From Ignavibacterium sp. (lineage in GTDB: Bacteria > Bacteroidota > Ignavibacteria > Ignavibacteriales > Ignavibacteriaceae): DNA of 58,571 nucleotides. The DNA lies in assembly GCA_018335755.1 (NCBI GenBank), contig JAGXRK010000010.1, positions 1-58,571 of the forward strand, in the 5' to 3' direction. The position numbers and the translations under genes were made by a program. Below the pieces are notes generated by a model that was given only the letters and a program-made list of their open reading frames with translations, did not search any database and was not told where the DNA came from. How positions within the stretch are numbered: position 1 is the stretch's first letter; each line of letters begins with the position of its first letter. This document shows positions 9,170 through 17,632 of this stretch, piece by piece.

Positions 9170-9374
9170 CCCGAAAACTGCATTTGACCCCGGCCATGCA
9201 GGCCTATGCGCATCAAAACCTCTCCAACGCAGGATTTGGGTCTGATAAAAGCCAATCGTCCGGAATGAAAACGTGCAGGGATGCCTGATATATAACCGCC
9301 TGCAAAGGAGCTGCCGGACAGCTTTTGCTGCGCACATGCCTGCATGAATTAAATTTATAAATTATGTAGGTTAA
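9166..9374 (+). repeat. TTAA-ended MITE, copy D
   Basis: Left TIR TTAACCCGAAAACTGCATTT is intact and its TAA is the ampG stop. The core and inner palindrome match copies C and E, but the right end is degenerate (...GTAGGTTAA at 9374), followed by a second partial right-end-like stretch ending at 9405. It lies between convergent ampG and DUF1460 genes. Confidence 0.85.
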
Positions 9375-9398
9375 ATGCCTGCATGAATCAATCTGATA

Positions 9399-10136
9399 TC
9401 AGTTAATTGGATAATATTCCCGGGGTCTCAATACGACAATTCCCGGTTTGTGCGCAATATATTCCTTAAAATCCTGATCAATGACCTCTCTGTATTCCTT
9501 TTGAGATGAGGCATGTCTCAAAAAAATATCATTCCCTTCTTTTATTAATATCCCTACATGAGAAACATCCAATCCCGTTTTATCTGAATATATCCCGATA
9601 TAGTCCCCTGTTTTCAGTTTATTCAGTATCACATTTCCGATTTTGTCTGCAGGTATGAAGTTGATATTGCGGTCAACAGAAGGAATCCCGGGCAGTATTG
9701 AAGCATAATCTTCTGACACATTAAGTCTTTTTTGAACGCTTGTTGCATAATCATTTCCTGTAATTTGGGTAACATCTTGAATAAATGCCTTATTAAATTT
9801 CCGCCAGTCGGTGAAAAAATGATTTCTCGTTTTGAATGATACAATCCCGGACCGGTACCTGATCTGCCTCAGATTCCCACTGAATCCGGAAAAGGATTTC
9901 GAAAGACGCATTGACTCGACGTATTCAAGAAACGTAAAGCAGTCGACTGCAGCGAGGTTTATGACAAAGACTTCCTTAGTCTCCCTGCTACCAATTAATG
10001 TCGATTCCGCATAAGCGATGCCGAGAAATTTTGAGGAAAGGAAGTCTATCCGGCTGCCGGTATCACTGATCAGGGAGGATTCGCGAATGATATTATCCCA
10101 GTCATCCTCAGAGAATTTGCCCAATATGATGCTCAT
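9399..10136 (-). CDS. DUF1460 protein, putative NlpC/P60-like murein amidase
   Basis: 245 residues. Family marks: VDCFTFLEYV with the presumed nucleophile Cys66, the HFFTDW block (106-111), and SHVGI with His193, followed by RHASSQKEY. DUF1460 enzymes have a papain/NlpC-P60-type fold and have been linked to cleavage of muropeptides. No signal peptide is visible, so a cytosolic role on imported muropeptides is plausible; ampG next door supports this. It could also act on another amide substrate. Confidence 0.8.
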   Translation of the reverse strand: MSIILGKFSEDDWDNIIRESSLISDTGSRIDFLSSKFLGIAYAESTLIGSRETKEVFVINLAAVDCFTFLEYVESMRLSKSFSGFSGNLRQIRYRSGIVSFKTRNHFFTDWRKFNKAFIQDVTQITGNDYATSVQKRLNVSEDYASILPGIPSVDRNINFIPADKIGNVILNKLKTGDYIGIYSDKTGLDVSHVGILIKEGNDIFLRHASSQKEYREVIDQDFKEYIAHKPGIVVLRPREYYPIN

Positions 10137-10175
10137 CGTTATATGATATTATACTTAAATGTTGCATGAGGGCGG

Positions 10176-10330
10176 AGGCAGATTTGATAAAAAACTCCCG
10201 CAAACCGACAAGATTTAATTCTTATACACGTGACCGCAGAATTCATCTGAGAAGTTTTCCCAAAATGGCTGGCAGGCCAAATGAAGGGCCGCAAGGTGTC
10301 GATGGCAGGCCTTTTTTATCAAATCTGCCT
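10176..10330. repeat. 155-bp MITE with 19-bp perfect TIRs (AGGCAGATTTGATAAAAAA)
   Basis: AGGCAGATTTGATAAAAAA at 10176-10194 and its exact complement at 10312-10330 bracket about 117 bp without an ORF. The element occupies most of the gap between the divergent DUF1460 and nagA genes, so it may carry or disturb their promoters. Only one copy is visible in this window. Confidence 0.7.
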
Positions 10331-10369
10331 TCAGGTTAGGATATTTTTTACAGTGGTGGATATAGAAAA

Positions 10370-11314
10370 ATGAATATATTAGATATTCACACCCACGGCG
10401 CCGGCGGGTTCGATACAAGGACAAAAAATCCAGGCGACATACTATCGATTGCTGAAGTTCACGGCCGCAGCGGGGTCTCGGCAATTATACCAACTATTTA
10501 CTCATCCGCTATCCCCATAATGCGTTCTCATATGGAATCTGTCAGAAAGGCGATGCATATCCAGAATGAATACCGCAAGATAAAGGGTGCGGGAAGAGAC
10601 GTGAAAAATAGCCGGCCTTCCAAAATTATCGGAGTGTATCTCGAAGGGCCCTTTCTTAACCCGTCAAAATGCGGAGCTCTGGACGCATCATCATTTATCA
10701 GACCTCAAAAATCCAGCCTTATAAATCTCATAGAAGGGTTTGAGGATATAATCAAAATAATAACCGTTGCGCCGGAAATAAGCGGTGCGCTAAGTCTTAT
10801 CAGAAATATCGCAGACAGTGGCATTACCGTAAGTATGGGGCATTCCGATGCGACATATTCCGAGGCCGAGGCGGGATTCAACGCCGGCGCAAAAGGAATC
10901 ACCCATCTCTTTAATGCAATGCGCGGGTTTCATCACAGGGAACCGGGAATAGCCGGGTTCGGGCTCATAAATAAGTCCGTCTACGTGGAAGTTATTGCTG
11001 ACAGATTTCATCTGCATCCTGAAACTCTTGAGATGATATTCAGGACGAAAATGCGGGACAGAATAATACTCGTTTCAGATACAGTCAAAGAGTCGCAGGT
11101 TCCACTTCAGCATTTAAGTTTTCCATCATCGGTCGGGTCGCCGCTTCATATTACTAAGAGAAGAAATAAGGGGGTGACTGATTCATCCGGAAGACTTTTG
11201 GGTGGAAGCATGATGGTTACGGAAACCGCTATCAGGCTTATTGAGATGGGATATGACGAAGATGTTATAATGAATTGCATAACAAAAAACCCTCAAAAAT
11301 ATCTGTCAACATAA
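10370..11314 (+). CDS. nagA: N-acetylglucosamine-6-phosphate deacetylase (short form)
   Basis: 314 residues; starts directly at the metal-binding strand (DIHTHG, 5-10), so the N-terminal beta-sandwich half of ordinary NagA (about 380 aa) is missing. The catalytic core is present: LEGPF (Glu92), GHSDAT (His158), THLFNAM (His179), HLHPETL and VSDT (Asp237). The enzyme converts GlcNAc-6-P to GlcN-6-P plus acetate. With ampG and the DUF1460 hydrolase upstream it completes a likely murein-sugar recycling route. It sits 15 nt before the selenoprotein gene, likely one transcript. Confidence 0.85.
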   Translation: MNILDIHTHGAGGFDTRTKNPGDILSIAEVHGRSGVSAIIPTIYSSAIPIMRSHMESVRKAMHIQNEYRKIKGAGRDVKNSRPSKIIGVYLEGPFLNPSKCGALDASSFIRPQKSSLINLIEGFEDIIKIITVAPEISGALSLIRNIADSGITVSMGHSDATYSEAEAGFNAGAKGITHLFNAMRGFHHREPGIAGFGLINKSVYVEVIADRFHLHPETLEMIFRTKMRDRIILVSDTVKESQVPLQHLSFPSSVGSPLHITKRRNKGVTDSSGRLLGGSMMVTETAIRLIEMGYDEDVIMNCITKNPQKYLST

Positions 11315-11329
11315 TCGGGAGGTATAATT

Positions 11330-11548
11330 ATGACTGAAAAAATAATCATTTATGGCAAGGCTGGATGACCCTTCACAGACAGGGCCAGGTCGGCTTATGC
11401 AGAAAAAGCAGAGTATTTTGATGTCAAAACAGACGCCGCAAAATTGGAAGAGATGCTGAAACATTCGGGCGGTGTCAGAAAAGTGCCTGTTATTTTGAAG
11501 GATGGAAAGGTCACCGTGGGTTACGACGGTGGTTCCTGAGGTGTATAG
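11330..11548 (+). CDS. small glutaredoxin-like selenoprotein (Uxx-star type) with two UGA codons
   Basis: Read with UGA as selenocysteine, the frame gives a 72-residue protein: start IIIYGKAGUPFTDRARSAYA, end VGYDGGSUGV followed by TAG. Sec13 (TGA 11366-11368) takes the place of the glutaredoxin CPxC cysteine; Sec70 (TGA 11537-11539) is third from the stop, the U-x-x-stop pattern that names the Uxx-star family. VPVILKDGK is the thioredoxin-fold cis-Pro strand. RBS GGGAGG lies 5 nt before the ATG. Ordinary gene calling breaks it into pieces. Hairpins follow both TGA codons. Probable cytosolic redox protein; role unknown. SelA/B/C are not in this window. Confidence 0.85.
11366..11396 (+). promoter_or_regulatory. 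candidate bacterial SECIS for Sec13
   Basis: TGA is followed 13 nt later by a small stem (GGGCC 11382-11386 with GGCTT 11392-11396, two G-U pairs) whose loop is AGGTC. The loop GG comes about 19 nt after the TGA. The AGGUC loop and its distance resemble the fdhF SECIS, where SelB contacts the loop guanines. Confidence 0.6.
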
Positions 11549-11565
11549 CTCCGGCAGTTAGCCGG
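11537..11565 (+). promoter_or_regulatory. candidate bacterial SECIS for Sec70
   Basis: After the second TGA, a 5-bp GC stem (CCGGC 11551-11555, GCCGG 11561-11565) closes the loop AGTTA, with the loop GU about 17 nt from the TGA. The stem lies beyond the TAG stop, in the 3' untranslated region. No T-run follows, so it is not an obvious terminator. Confidence 0.5.
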
Positions 11566-11622
11566 TAAGGTATCCGGGTTAAAAATCCTGCTATAAGTGC
11601 ATAGATTGTTCCAAAAATATTT

Positions 11623-11790
11623 GAACCTATCTCAAAATTCTTTTTCATCGGCGGTTTACCCCGGTTGTCATTCCCGCGCATCCGTCTTAAGTATTGACGG
11701 AGGGAATCCATGTTTTTCAGGGCTTTAAATGGACCCCCGCTTTCGCGAGGGTGACGGATTCTTCGCGATGACCTATTTTGAGATAGGTTC
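11623..11790 (+). repeat. 168-bp MITE with TIR GAACCTATCTCAAAAT, copy 1
   Basis: GAACCTATCTCAAAAT at 11623 and its exact complement ending at 11790 bracket a palindrome-rich interior (including CCCCCGCTTTCGCGAGGG). A second copy lies inverted at 22157-22334. Together with unannotated bases 11566-11622 and 11791-11932 it fills the gap before the antiterminator gene; I see nothing else in those bases. Confidence 0.8.
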
Positions 11791-11932
11791 TTAACTCGAT
11801 GAGATGATTTAAATATCCTTCATCTGTTCGGGGTAAGGGCATTCATTTCCCGCAGCAAAATCTTCCGCCGATAATTTCCGGGAAGTTCATCATCGAAAAA
11901 TACTATAATAATTTAGAGGTTACCGGGGCAAT

Positions 11933-12415
11933 ATGTGGTATGCGATATATACAAAATCAGGGAGGGAAGATTCCATAACTTCACGCCTCCGTAACACAGG
12001 CATTGAGGTGCTCAACCCTAAGATCAGATTAAAAAAATTCATTCGGGGCAGGTATGCCTTAATCAGCGAACCGCTTTTCCCATGCTATCTCTTTGCCGAC
12101 TTTGAAAGGAGTAAATACGCTCATTTGATCACTTATACGAGAGGGGTCAGATACATAGTGGGCAAGGCGAATCCTGTTGAGGTGTCTGAAGATATCATAA
12201 AAGGAATTAAAGACAACACCGGGGATGACGACATGGTTGTGATTTGTCCCCGGCAGTTCAATAAGGGCGACAGAGTTTCGATACGACAGGGGCCCTTCAG
12301 CAATTTTTACGGTGTTTTCGAAAGAGAGGTCAGGGGACCTGAAAGGGTATTGATCCTGCTCGAAGCGCTTAACTGCAAAATCGAAATAGACAACTGTTTT
12401 CTGTCAGCGGCTTAG
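11933..12415 (+). CDS. NusG/RfaH-family transcription antiterminator
   Basis: 160 residues: NGN domain (about 1-105, starting MWYAIYTKSGREDSITSRL) and a C-terminal KOW domain (about 110-155, FNKGDRVSIRQGPFSNFYGVF). This is a specialised NusG paralogue of the RfaH/UpxY/TaA kind, which loads on RNA polymerase to carry it through long operons. It is the first gene of the polysaccharide locus, and an ops-like sequence lies 126 nt after its stop. I infer that it drives readthrough of the downstream operon. The family (RfaH versus another NusG paralogue) cannot be fixed by eye. Confidence 0.85.
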   Translation: MWYAIYTKSGREDSITSRLRNTGIEVLNPKIRLKKFIRGRYALISEPLFPCYLFADFERSKYAHLITYTRGVRYIVGKANPVEVSEDIIKGIKDNTGDDDMVVICPRQFNKGDRVSIRQGPFSNFYGVFEREVRGPERVLILLEALNCKIEIDNCFLSAA

Positions 12416-12540
12416 ATGGCCGGGTGGAATCGGGTTTCCGGGTAGCGGAAGTTTTTTAACAGGTCTCAGTATTTTCAGCAGTGCGCAGCACGACTTTTCA
12501 GCCTGGGTTGCTAGAGGACATGCCCGATTCGGACATGAAT

Positions 12541-12552
12541 GGCGGTAGCCTG
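12541..12552 (+). promoter_or_regulatory. ops-like element
   Basis: GGCGGTAGCCTG matches the enterobacterial ops consensus GGCGGTAGCNTN, including the small GC-GGTA-GC hairpin that RfaH reads in the non-template strand. It lies in the leader between the RfaH-like gene and rfbA, 78 nt before the rfbA start, the expected place for recruiting the antiterminator. Confidence 0.65.
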
Positions 12553-12630
12553 TTCTGATTTCTGTCTTATTAGTTGAACAAACAGCTGAAAATATATAAA
12601 CTAGACAAACCGAACCGGAGCGAATATGGG

Positions 12631-13503
12631 ATGAAAGGCATAATTTTAGCAGGCGGAAGCGGGACCAGGCTTTATCCTGTCACAAAGGGCGTGTGCAAAC
12701 AGCTGCTGCCCATCTATGACAAGCCCATGATCTATTATCCCCTGTCTGTACTGATGCTCACGGGAATAAAGGACATCCTGATTATTTCGACCCCGCATGA
12801 CCTGCCCCGGTTCATTAACATATTCGGAGACGGCTCCCAGCTCGGGTTGAATTTTTCATACAGGGAACAGCTGCACCCCGGTGGCATTGCCGAGGCATTT
12901 ATACTCGGTGAGCACTTTATCGGGGACGACAACGTATGCCTGGTTCTTGGAGATAATATTTTCTACGGGCATGGCCTTACCATCATGCTCAAAAAGGCTA
13001 TGGATGATGTGGATGCCATTGGCGGGGCGGTTATTTTCGGTTATTACGTGAATGATCCCGAACGCTATGGCGTGGTCGAATTCGATAGCAAAGGGAATGT
13101 CCTTTCCCTCGAGGAGAAACCGAAAGCCCCAAAATCAAAGTATGCTGTAACAGGGCTTTATTTCTACGATAACGAGGTTATAGATATAGCCAAAACTATG
13201 CAGCCCTCCAGAAGAGGTGAACTCGAGATAACGGACGTAAACAGGGAGTACCTCAGTAAGGGACGGCTCAGGGTTGAGCTGATGGGGAGAGGGTTTGCCT
13301 GGCTTGATACAGGTACCCATGCAAGCCTTCTGGAGGCAAGCGAGTTTATTGCTACGATCGAAAAACGGCAGGGGCTGAAGATCGCCTGTGTCGAAGAGAT
13401 AGCGTATAAGCAGGGCTACATCAATGAAGATCAGCTTCATAAGCTGGCCGGCAGCCTCAACCATAATGAATACGGCAAATACCTCCTCCGGCTGATAAAA
13501 TAG
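12631..13503 (+). CDS. rfbA: glucose-1-phosphate thymidylyltransferase
   Basis: 290 residues from the ATG at 12631, the usual RfbA length; the longer TTG frame from 12574 adds 19 residues with no family match, and CGGAG lies 10 nt before 12631. Motifs: [19 protein letters not shown] at the N-terminus, [28 protein letters not shown] and [10 protein letters not shown]. It makes dTDP-glucose from dTTP and glucose-1-P, the first step to dTDP-L-rhamnose. First of four rfb genes (A-C-D-B), 6 nt before rfbC. Confidence 0.96.
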   Translation: MKGIILAGGSGTRLYPVTKGVCKQLLPIYDKPMIYYPLSVLMLTGIKDILIISTPHDLPRFINIFGDGSQLGLNFSYREQLHPGGIAEAFILGEHFIGDDNVCLVLGDNIFYGHGLTIMLKKAMDDVDAIGGAVIFGYYVNDPERYGVVEFDSKGNVLSLEEKPKAPKSKYAVTGLYFYDNEVIDIAKTMQPSRRGELEITDVNREYLSKGRLRVELMGRGFAWLDTGTHASLLEASEFIATIEKRQGLKIACVEEIAYKQGYINEDQLHKLAGSLNHNEYGKYLLRLIK

Positions 13504-13509
13504 ATCTGA

Positions 13510-14070
13510 ATGCCTTTTATTTTTAACAGACTCTCAATTCCCGAAATAATAATCATCGAGCCGAAGCTCTTCGGAGACGAGAGAGGTTTTTTCATGGAGA
13601 CCTACAAACACTCCGATTTTGCGACGGCCGGCATCAGAGAGAACTTTCTGCAGGACAATTATTCAAGGTCCGCACGCGGAGTATTGCGCGGACTTCATTA
13701 TCAGAAGAATCCTCATGCGCAGGGCAAGCTTGTTCAGTGCCTGAGAGGGCGCATATTCGACGTTGCCGTAGATATCAGGAAAGGTTCCCCTGCGTTTGGC
13801 CGTTGGGTTAAGGCAGAGCTTTCCGAAGAAAACAATTTTATGCTGTATGTGCCACCGGGTTTTGCCCACGGGTTCACCGTGCTGAGCGATACAGCCGATG
13901 TTATATACAAATGTACGAAAGAATACTCACCGGAAAGCGACAGGGGAATCATCTGGAACGATCCGGATATCGGTATTAAATGGCCGGTCGATGCGCCCGT
14001 AGTCTCAGGGAAAGATATGAGACATCCCTTACTGAAAGACGCTGATATTAATTTCGTATATGATGGCTGA
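13510..14070 (+). CDS. rfbC: dTDP-4-dehydrorhamnose 3,5-epimerase
   Basis: 186 residues, cupin-type RmlC. Signature blocks: DERGFFMETY, QDNYSRSARGVLRGLHYQ (His of the active site), GRIFDVAVDIRKGSPAFG, and PPGFAHGFTVLSDTADVIYKC. It epimerises C3 and C5 of dTDP-4-keto-6-deoxyglucose. It follows rfbA closely and is 9 nt before rfbD, so part of one operon. Confidence 0.96.
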   Translation: MPFIFNRLSIPEIIIIEPKLFGDERGFFMETYKHSDFATAGIRENFLQDNYSRSARGVLRGLHYQKNPHAQGKLVQCLRGRIFDVAVDIRKGSPAFGRWVKAELSEENNFMLYVPPGFAHGFTVLSDTADVIYKCTKEYSPESDRGIIWNDPDIGIKWPVDAPVVSGKDMRHPLLKDADINFVYDG

Positions 14071-14079
14071 TCTGATCAT

Positions 14080-14940
14080 ATGAAAATACTTATTACAGGA
14101 GCTAACGGACAGCTTGCAGGGGAATTCCGGAAATTATCGAAAGAGAATATTCATGATATTATGGCTCTCGATAAAGAAAAGATGGACATCACAGATCCCG
14201 CAGCATTAGCCAGGATATTATCAGATTCCGGGCCTGATGTGCTTATAAACTGTGCTGCATATAATTTTGTTGACAAGGCAGAGGAATTTTCCGATGCCGC
14301 CTATAAAGTGAACGCGGAAGGCGTGAAAAATTTGGCAGCGGCATGCAGCAAAAACAATATACTCCTGGTTCATTACAGCAGCGACTATGTCTTTGACGGC
14401 ATGAAAGAGGATTTTTATACGGAAGAAGACAAGCCCAACCCGGTCAACAGCTATGGCAAAACCAAGCTCGCAGGCGAAGAATTCCTGAGGGAAAGCCCTG
14501 AATTCCTTCTCTTCAGGGTAAGCTGGGTTTTCGGGGAAGGTACTCAGAATTTCCTCTTTAAACTTTCGGAATGGTCAAAAACCCGGAAAATTCTTAAGGT
14601 GGTCTGCGATCAGATATCCATCCCGACATTCACCAGGGACATTGTTACCCTTACAATGTTTGCAATAGGGAAAAGACTGAGGGGTCTTTACCACCTCACT
14701 AACAGCGGCTATGCATCACGTTATGAGGTCGCGAGATATTTTCTGGAAAAGCTTGGTATGGACACACTTGTATTGCCTGTGACCTCGGAGTATTTCCCCA
14801 CTCCTGCCAAAAGGCCTTACTTTTCAGCGATGTCGAATCTCAGGCTTGCGAATGCCCTTAATGTTAATGTTCCGGACTGGAAGCTCGGCATCGACAGGTA
14901 TGTCGAAATGACCTTTGGGAAGAAGGGATCTAATGCGTAA
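14080..14940 (+). CDS. rfbD: dTDP-4-dehydrorhamnose reductase
   Basis: 286 residues, SDR-extended RmlD. N-terminal nucleotide motif GANGQLAGEF, HYSSDYVFDG, the catalytic YGKTK (YxxxK, in PVNSYGKTKLAGEEF) and FRVSWVFGEG. It reduces the 4-keto sugar to dTDP-L-rhamnose with NAD(P)H. The 3' end overlaps the rfbB start by 8 nt. Confidence 0.95.
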   Translation: MKILITGANGQLAGEFRKLSKENIHDIMALDKEKMDITDPAALARILSDSGPDVLINCAAYNFVDKAEEFSDAAYKVNAEGVKNLAAACSKNNILLVHYSSDYVFDGMKEDFYTEEDKPNPVNSYGKTKLAGEEFLRESPEFLLFRVSWVFGEGTQNFLFKLSEWSKTRKILKVVCDQISIPTFTRDIVTLTMFAIGKRLRGLYHLTNSGYASRYEVARYFLEKLGMDTLVLPVTSEYFPTPAKRPYFSAMSNLRLANALNVNVPDWKLGIDRYVEMTFGKKGSNA

Positions 14941-15916
14941 ACTTCTGGTGACCGGAGGCGCAGGTTTTATCGGCAGCGAATTTGTCAGAGAGGCTGTTAA
15001 AAGAGGGCACCCTGTTTCGGTCGTAGACAAGCTCAGCTATGCCGGAGACAGGGAGAGGCTGAAAGATCTGGAGAAGAAGATTACATTCCACAAGACAGAT
15101 ATAAGAGACAGGAATGCCCTTCTTGATATATTCGAATCCGAAAAACCCGATGCCGTTGTCCACTGGGCTGCTGAAAGCCATGTTGACAGAAGCATAAACG
15201 ATGCATCACCTTTTCTGGAAGCGAATGTCATGGGGACTCACGTACTGCTTGAGATATCGAGGGAAAAGGGGGTTGGGCAGTTTGTCAATATATCTACTGA
15301 CGAGGTCTACGGCGATCTTGGTGATGAAGGACAGTTCCATGAAGATACGCCCCTTAACCCGAGCTCCCCGTACTCTGCGAGCAAGGCATCCGCTGATATG
15401 CTCGGAAGGGCTTACCACAGAACATATGGACTTCCGGTTATCACCGTAAGACCTTCGAACAATTACGGACCATGGCAGTATCCCGAGAAACTTATTCCGG
15501 TAGTCATCATGAAGGCTTTGAATAACGAGAAAGTCCCGGTATATGCAAAAGGAGAGAATGTAAGAGAATGGCTTTTTGTATCCGATTGTGCGGATGCGGT
15601 ATTCAGCATAATGGATAAGGGAAACGCCGGTGAAGTCTATAACATAGGCAGCGGACAAGAAAAAAGGAACATAGAGGTGGTTAAGAACATTCTGATATTG
15701 CTTGATAAGCCTGAGGATTTGATAGAGTTTACAAAAGACCGCCAGGGTCACGACTTCAGGTATTCTCTCAATTCGGGAAAGATAATGGAAAGGACAGGCT
15801 GGAAAGCGGCAACGCCTTTCGAAGCAGGGCTGGAAAAGACGGTGCGGTGGTATATTGAAAATATGGAGTGGGTGAGGAGCAAGGGGTTGGGTAACGATGG
15901 AAGGCCTTCCCCATAA
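14933..15916 (+). CDS. rfbB: dTDP-glucose 4,6-dehydratase
   Basis: 327 residues from ATG 14933; a TTG-led extension six codons longer begins at 14915 but RfbB normally starts at MRKLLVTGGAGFIGS. Motifs: GGAGFIGS, AAESHVDRSI, STDEVYGDL, YSASKASAD (YxxxK) and RPSNNYGPWQYPEKLIP. It forms the 4-keto-6-deoxy intermediate that RfbC and RfbD convert. The unusual order A-C-D-B keeps the whole pathway in one block. Start overlaps rfbD. Confidence 0.96.
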   Translation: MRKLLVTGGAGFIGSEFVREAVKRGHPVSVVDKLSYAGDRERLKDLEKKITFHKTDIRDRNALLDIFESEKPDAVVHWAAESHVDRSINDASPFLEANVMGTHVLLEISREKGVGQFVNISTDEVYGDLGDEGQFHEDTPLNPSSPYSASKASADMLGRAYHRTYGLPVITVRPSNNYGPWQYPEKLIPVVIMKALNNEKVPVYAKGENVREWLFVSDCADAVFSIMDKGNAGEVYNIGSGQEKRNIEVVKNILILLDKPEDLIEFTKDRQGHDFRYSLNSGKIMERTGWKAATPFEAGLEKTVRWYIENMEWVRSKGLGNDGRPSP

Positions 15917-15955
15917 ACTATGGTAATCTGAAAAAACCGTCATTGACTCGAAAAT

Positions 15956-16064
15956 CCCCCTCTCCCTAACCCTCTCCCACAAGGGGAGAGGGAGACACAC
16001 CTCTACACTCCTCTTAATAGAGGGGAATATCCCCCTCCCTTGATGGGAGGGGTTGGGGAGGGTG
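15956..16064. repeat. C/G-rich palindromic repeats between rfbB and the mutase gene
   Basis: Two G/C-rich hairpin repeats of the type also present near 4210, 7010 and 17860: CCTCTCCCACAAGGGGAGAGG around 15970 and CCCTCCCTTGATGGGAGGGG around 16032. No ORF is supported here; the longer upstream frame of the next gene reads into this repeat and is rejected. Confidence 0.6.
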
Positions 16065-16129
16065 CCAAAAAATTGAGTATCTTATGCAACTGTAATTTAG
16101 ATCCATTACGCGCTCAAGCCGGTCGTCAG

Positions 16130-17551
16130 ATGTTTACAGATAAAATATTCAGAGAATACGACATAAGAGGGGTTGCCGGAAGGGACTTTGATGAGGCGTT
16201 TGCCTTTTCTCTTGGAAAGGCATTTGTTACGCTGGTCAGGCAGCTTATTCCAGATGCGAAGCGGGTAAGCGTTGGAAGAGACGCCAGGCTGAGCTCTGAC
16301 GCGCTTGCTTCCCAAATAATTGATGGAATAGTTTCCGGTGGCCTCGACGTTTACGATATAGGACTCTGTCCAACTCCTCTCCAGTATTTTTCGATCTTCA
16401 GCCTCGGTCTCGACGGCGGAATTATGGTGACCGGAAGCCACAACCCACCCGAATACAACGGCTTCAAAATCAGCATCGGCAGGGAGACGATCTTCGGCAG
16501 CGACATCCAGAGAATCAAATCCATAATGGGTATGCAGACGGGAGAGGAACATCAGCAGGTTAAAGGGAGCGCAAAGAAGCACGATGTCGTATCATCATAT
16601 ATAAAGGCGATGACAGAGAGGTTCTCATATCTGTCCGGCAAAGAATACATGAAGGTGAAAGTTTCTGTTGATGCCGGAAACGGTACAGGCGGCATTGTGG
16701 CGCCTCAGATACTTGAGGCGATGGGTTGTGAGGTTATTCCGCTTTACTGCGACCCCGACGGAAGGTTCCCCAATCACCATCCGGATCCGGCAGTAGTGGA
16801 ATACATACAGGACCTTATAAGAATAACCAGGGAAAAGAAGGCGGATATAGGGGTTGGCTATGACGGCGATGCAGACAGGATAGGTATAGTCGACAGTTCA
16901 GGAAAGATAATATGGGGAGACCAGATGATGGTTCTCCTGTCAAGGGATATCCTTTCACGCCACCCCGGCGCGAAGATAATCGGGGATGTCAAGTGTTCCC
17001 AGTCGATGTTCGATGATATCGAAAAACACGGCGGGTCAGCGGTCATGTGGAAAACAGGCCACTCGCTCGTAAAGGACAAGATGCGTAAAGAGGGATCTCT
17101 TCTGGCCGGAGAGTTCAGCGGACACATATTCATTGCCGATGGTTATTACGGCTACGACGATGCGCTTTACACAACGTTCCGCATAATAGAAATAATGAAA
17201 AAGACCGGACAGGGCATAAGAGACCTGCTTTCGGACATTCCCGAAACATTTTTTACTCCGGAGATACGGATTGACTGCAGGGACAGCATAAAAAAAGCTG
17301 TGGTTGAAAAGCTGGTTCAGCGATTCAGGGAATACGCCTCTTCAGGCAGCGGACAAGTGCCGGTAAAAAGAATATATGACATAGACGGCGTTAGGGTAGT
17401 CTTCGAAAAAGGCTGGGGACTGGTGCGCTCGAGCAACACCCAGCCTGTTATAGTAATGCGGTTTGAAGCAGAAGACGAAGATTCGTTGAACCGGTACAGG
17501 TCTTTTATGGAGGAAGAACTGGAAAAGGCCATGCGAAGTGTAGGGGATTAG
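16130..17551 (+). CDS. manB: phosphomannomutase/phosphoglucomutase
   Basis: 473 residues from ATG 16130 (MFTDKIFREYDIRG, the standard family start; the frame upstream reads through a repeat). Motifs: DIRGV, active-site VTGSHNPPEYNGFK (phosphoserine), metal loop DGDADRIGI, sugar-binding GEFSGHIF and C-terminal RSSNTQPVIVMRFEA. The AlgC/ManB-type enzyme interconverts hexose 6- and 1-phosphates, here likely supplying mannose-1-P to ManC and perhaps glucose-1-P to RfbA. It sits between the rhamnose and fucose gene sets. Confidence 0.92.
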   Translation: MFTDKIFREYDIRGVAGRDFDEAFAFSLGKAFVTLVRQLIPDAKRVSVGRDARLSSDALASQIIDGIVSGGLDVYDIGLCPTPLQYFSIFSLGLDGGIMVTGSHNPPEYNGFKISIGRETIFGSDIQRIKSIMGMQTGEEHQQVKGSAKKHDVVSSYIKAMTERFSYLSGKEYMKVKVSVDAGNGTGGIVAPQILEAMGCEVIPLYCDPDGRFPNHHPDPAVVEYIQDLIRITREKKADIGVGYDGDADRIGIVDSSGKIIWGDQMMVLLSRDILSRHPGAKIIGDVKCSQSMFDDIEKHGGSAVMWKTGHSLVKDKMRKEGSLLAGEFSGHIFIADGYYGYDDALYTTFRIIEIMKKTGQGIRDLLSDIPETFFTPEIRIDCRDSIKKAVVEKLVQRFREYASSGSGQVPVKRIYDIDGVRVVFEKGWGLVRSSNTQPVIVMRFEAEDEDSLNRYRSFMEEELEKAMRSVGD

Positions 17552-17632
17552 CTTCTCTGTAGCGAGTGAGACTCTCTTTAAAAATAATTTGATATATAGA
17601 TGGCAAGTGGGCTATTTTAATCAAAAGAATTC

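Noticed and set aside
11551..11565. GC-rich hairpin as a rho-independent terminator
   Set aside because: No T-run follows; its distance from the UGA and its GU loop fit a SECIS better.
12574..12630. TTG-led 19-residue extension of RfbA
   Set aside because: No family match; normal 290-residue length starts at ATG 12631 with CGGAG at good spacing.
16040..16129. 30-residue extension of the phosphomannomutase
   Set aside because: It reads through a G/C-rich repeat; the family begins at MFTDKIFREYDIRG.
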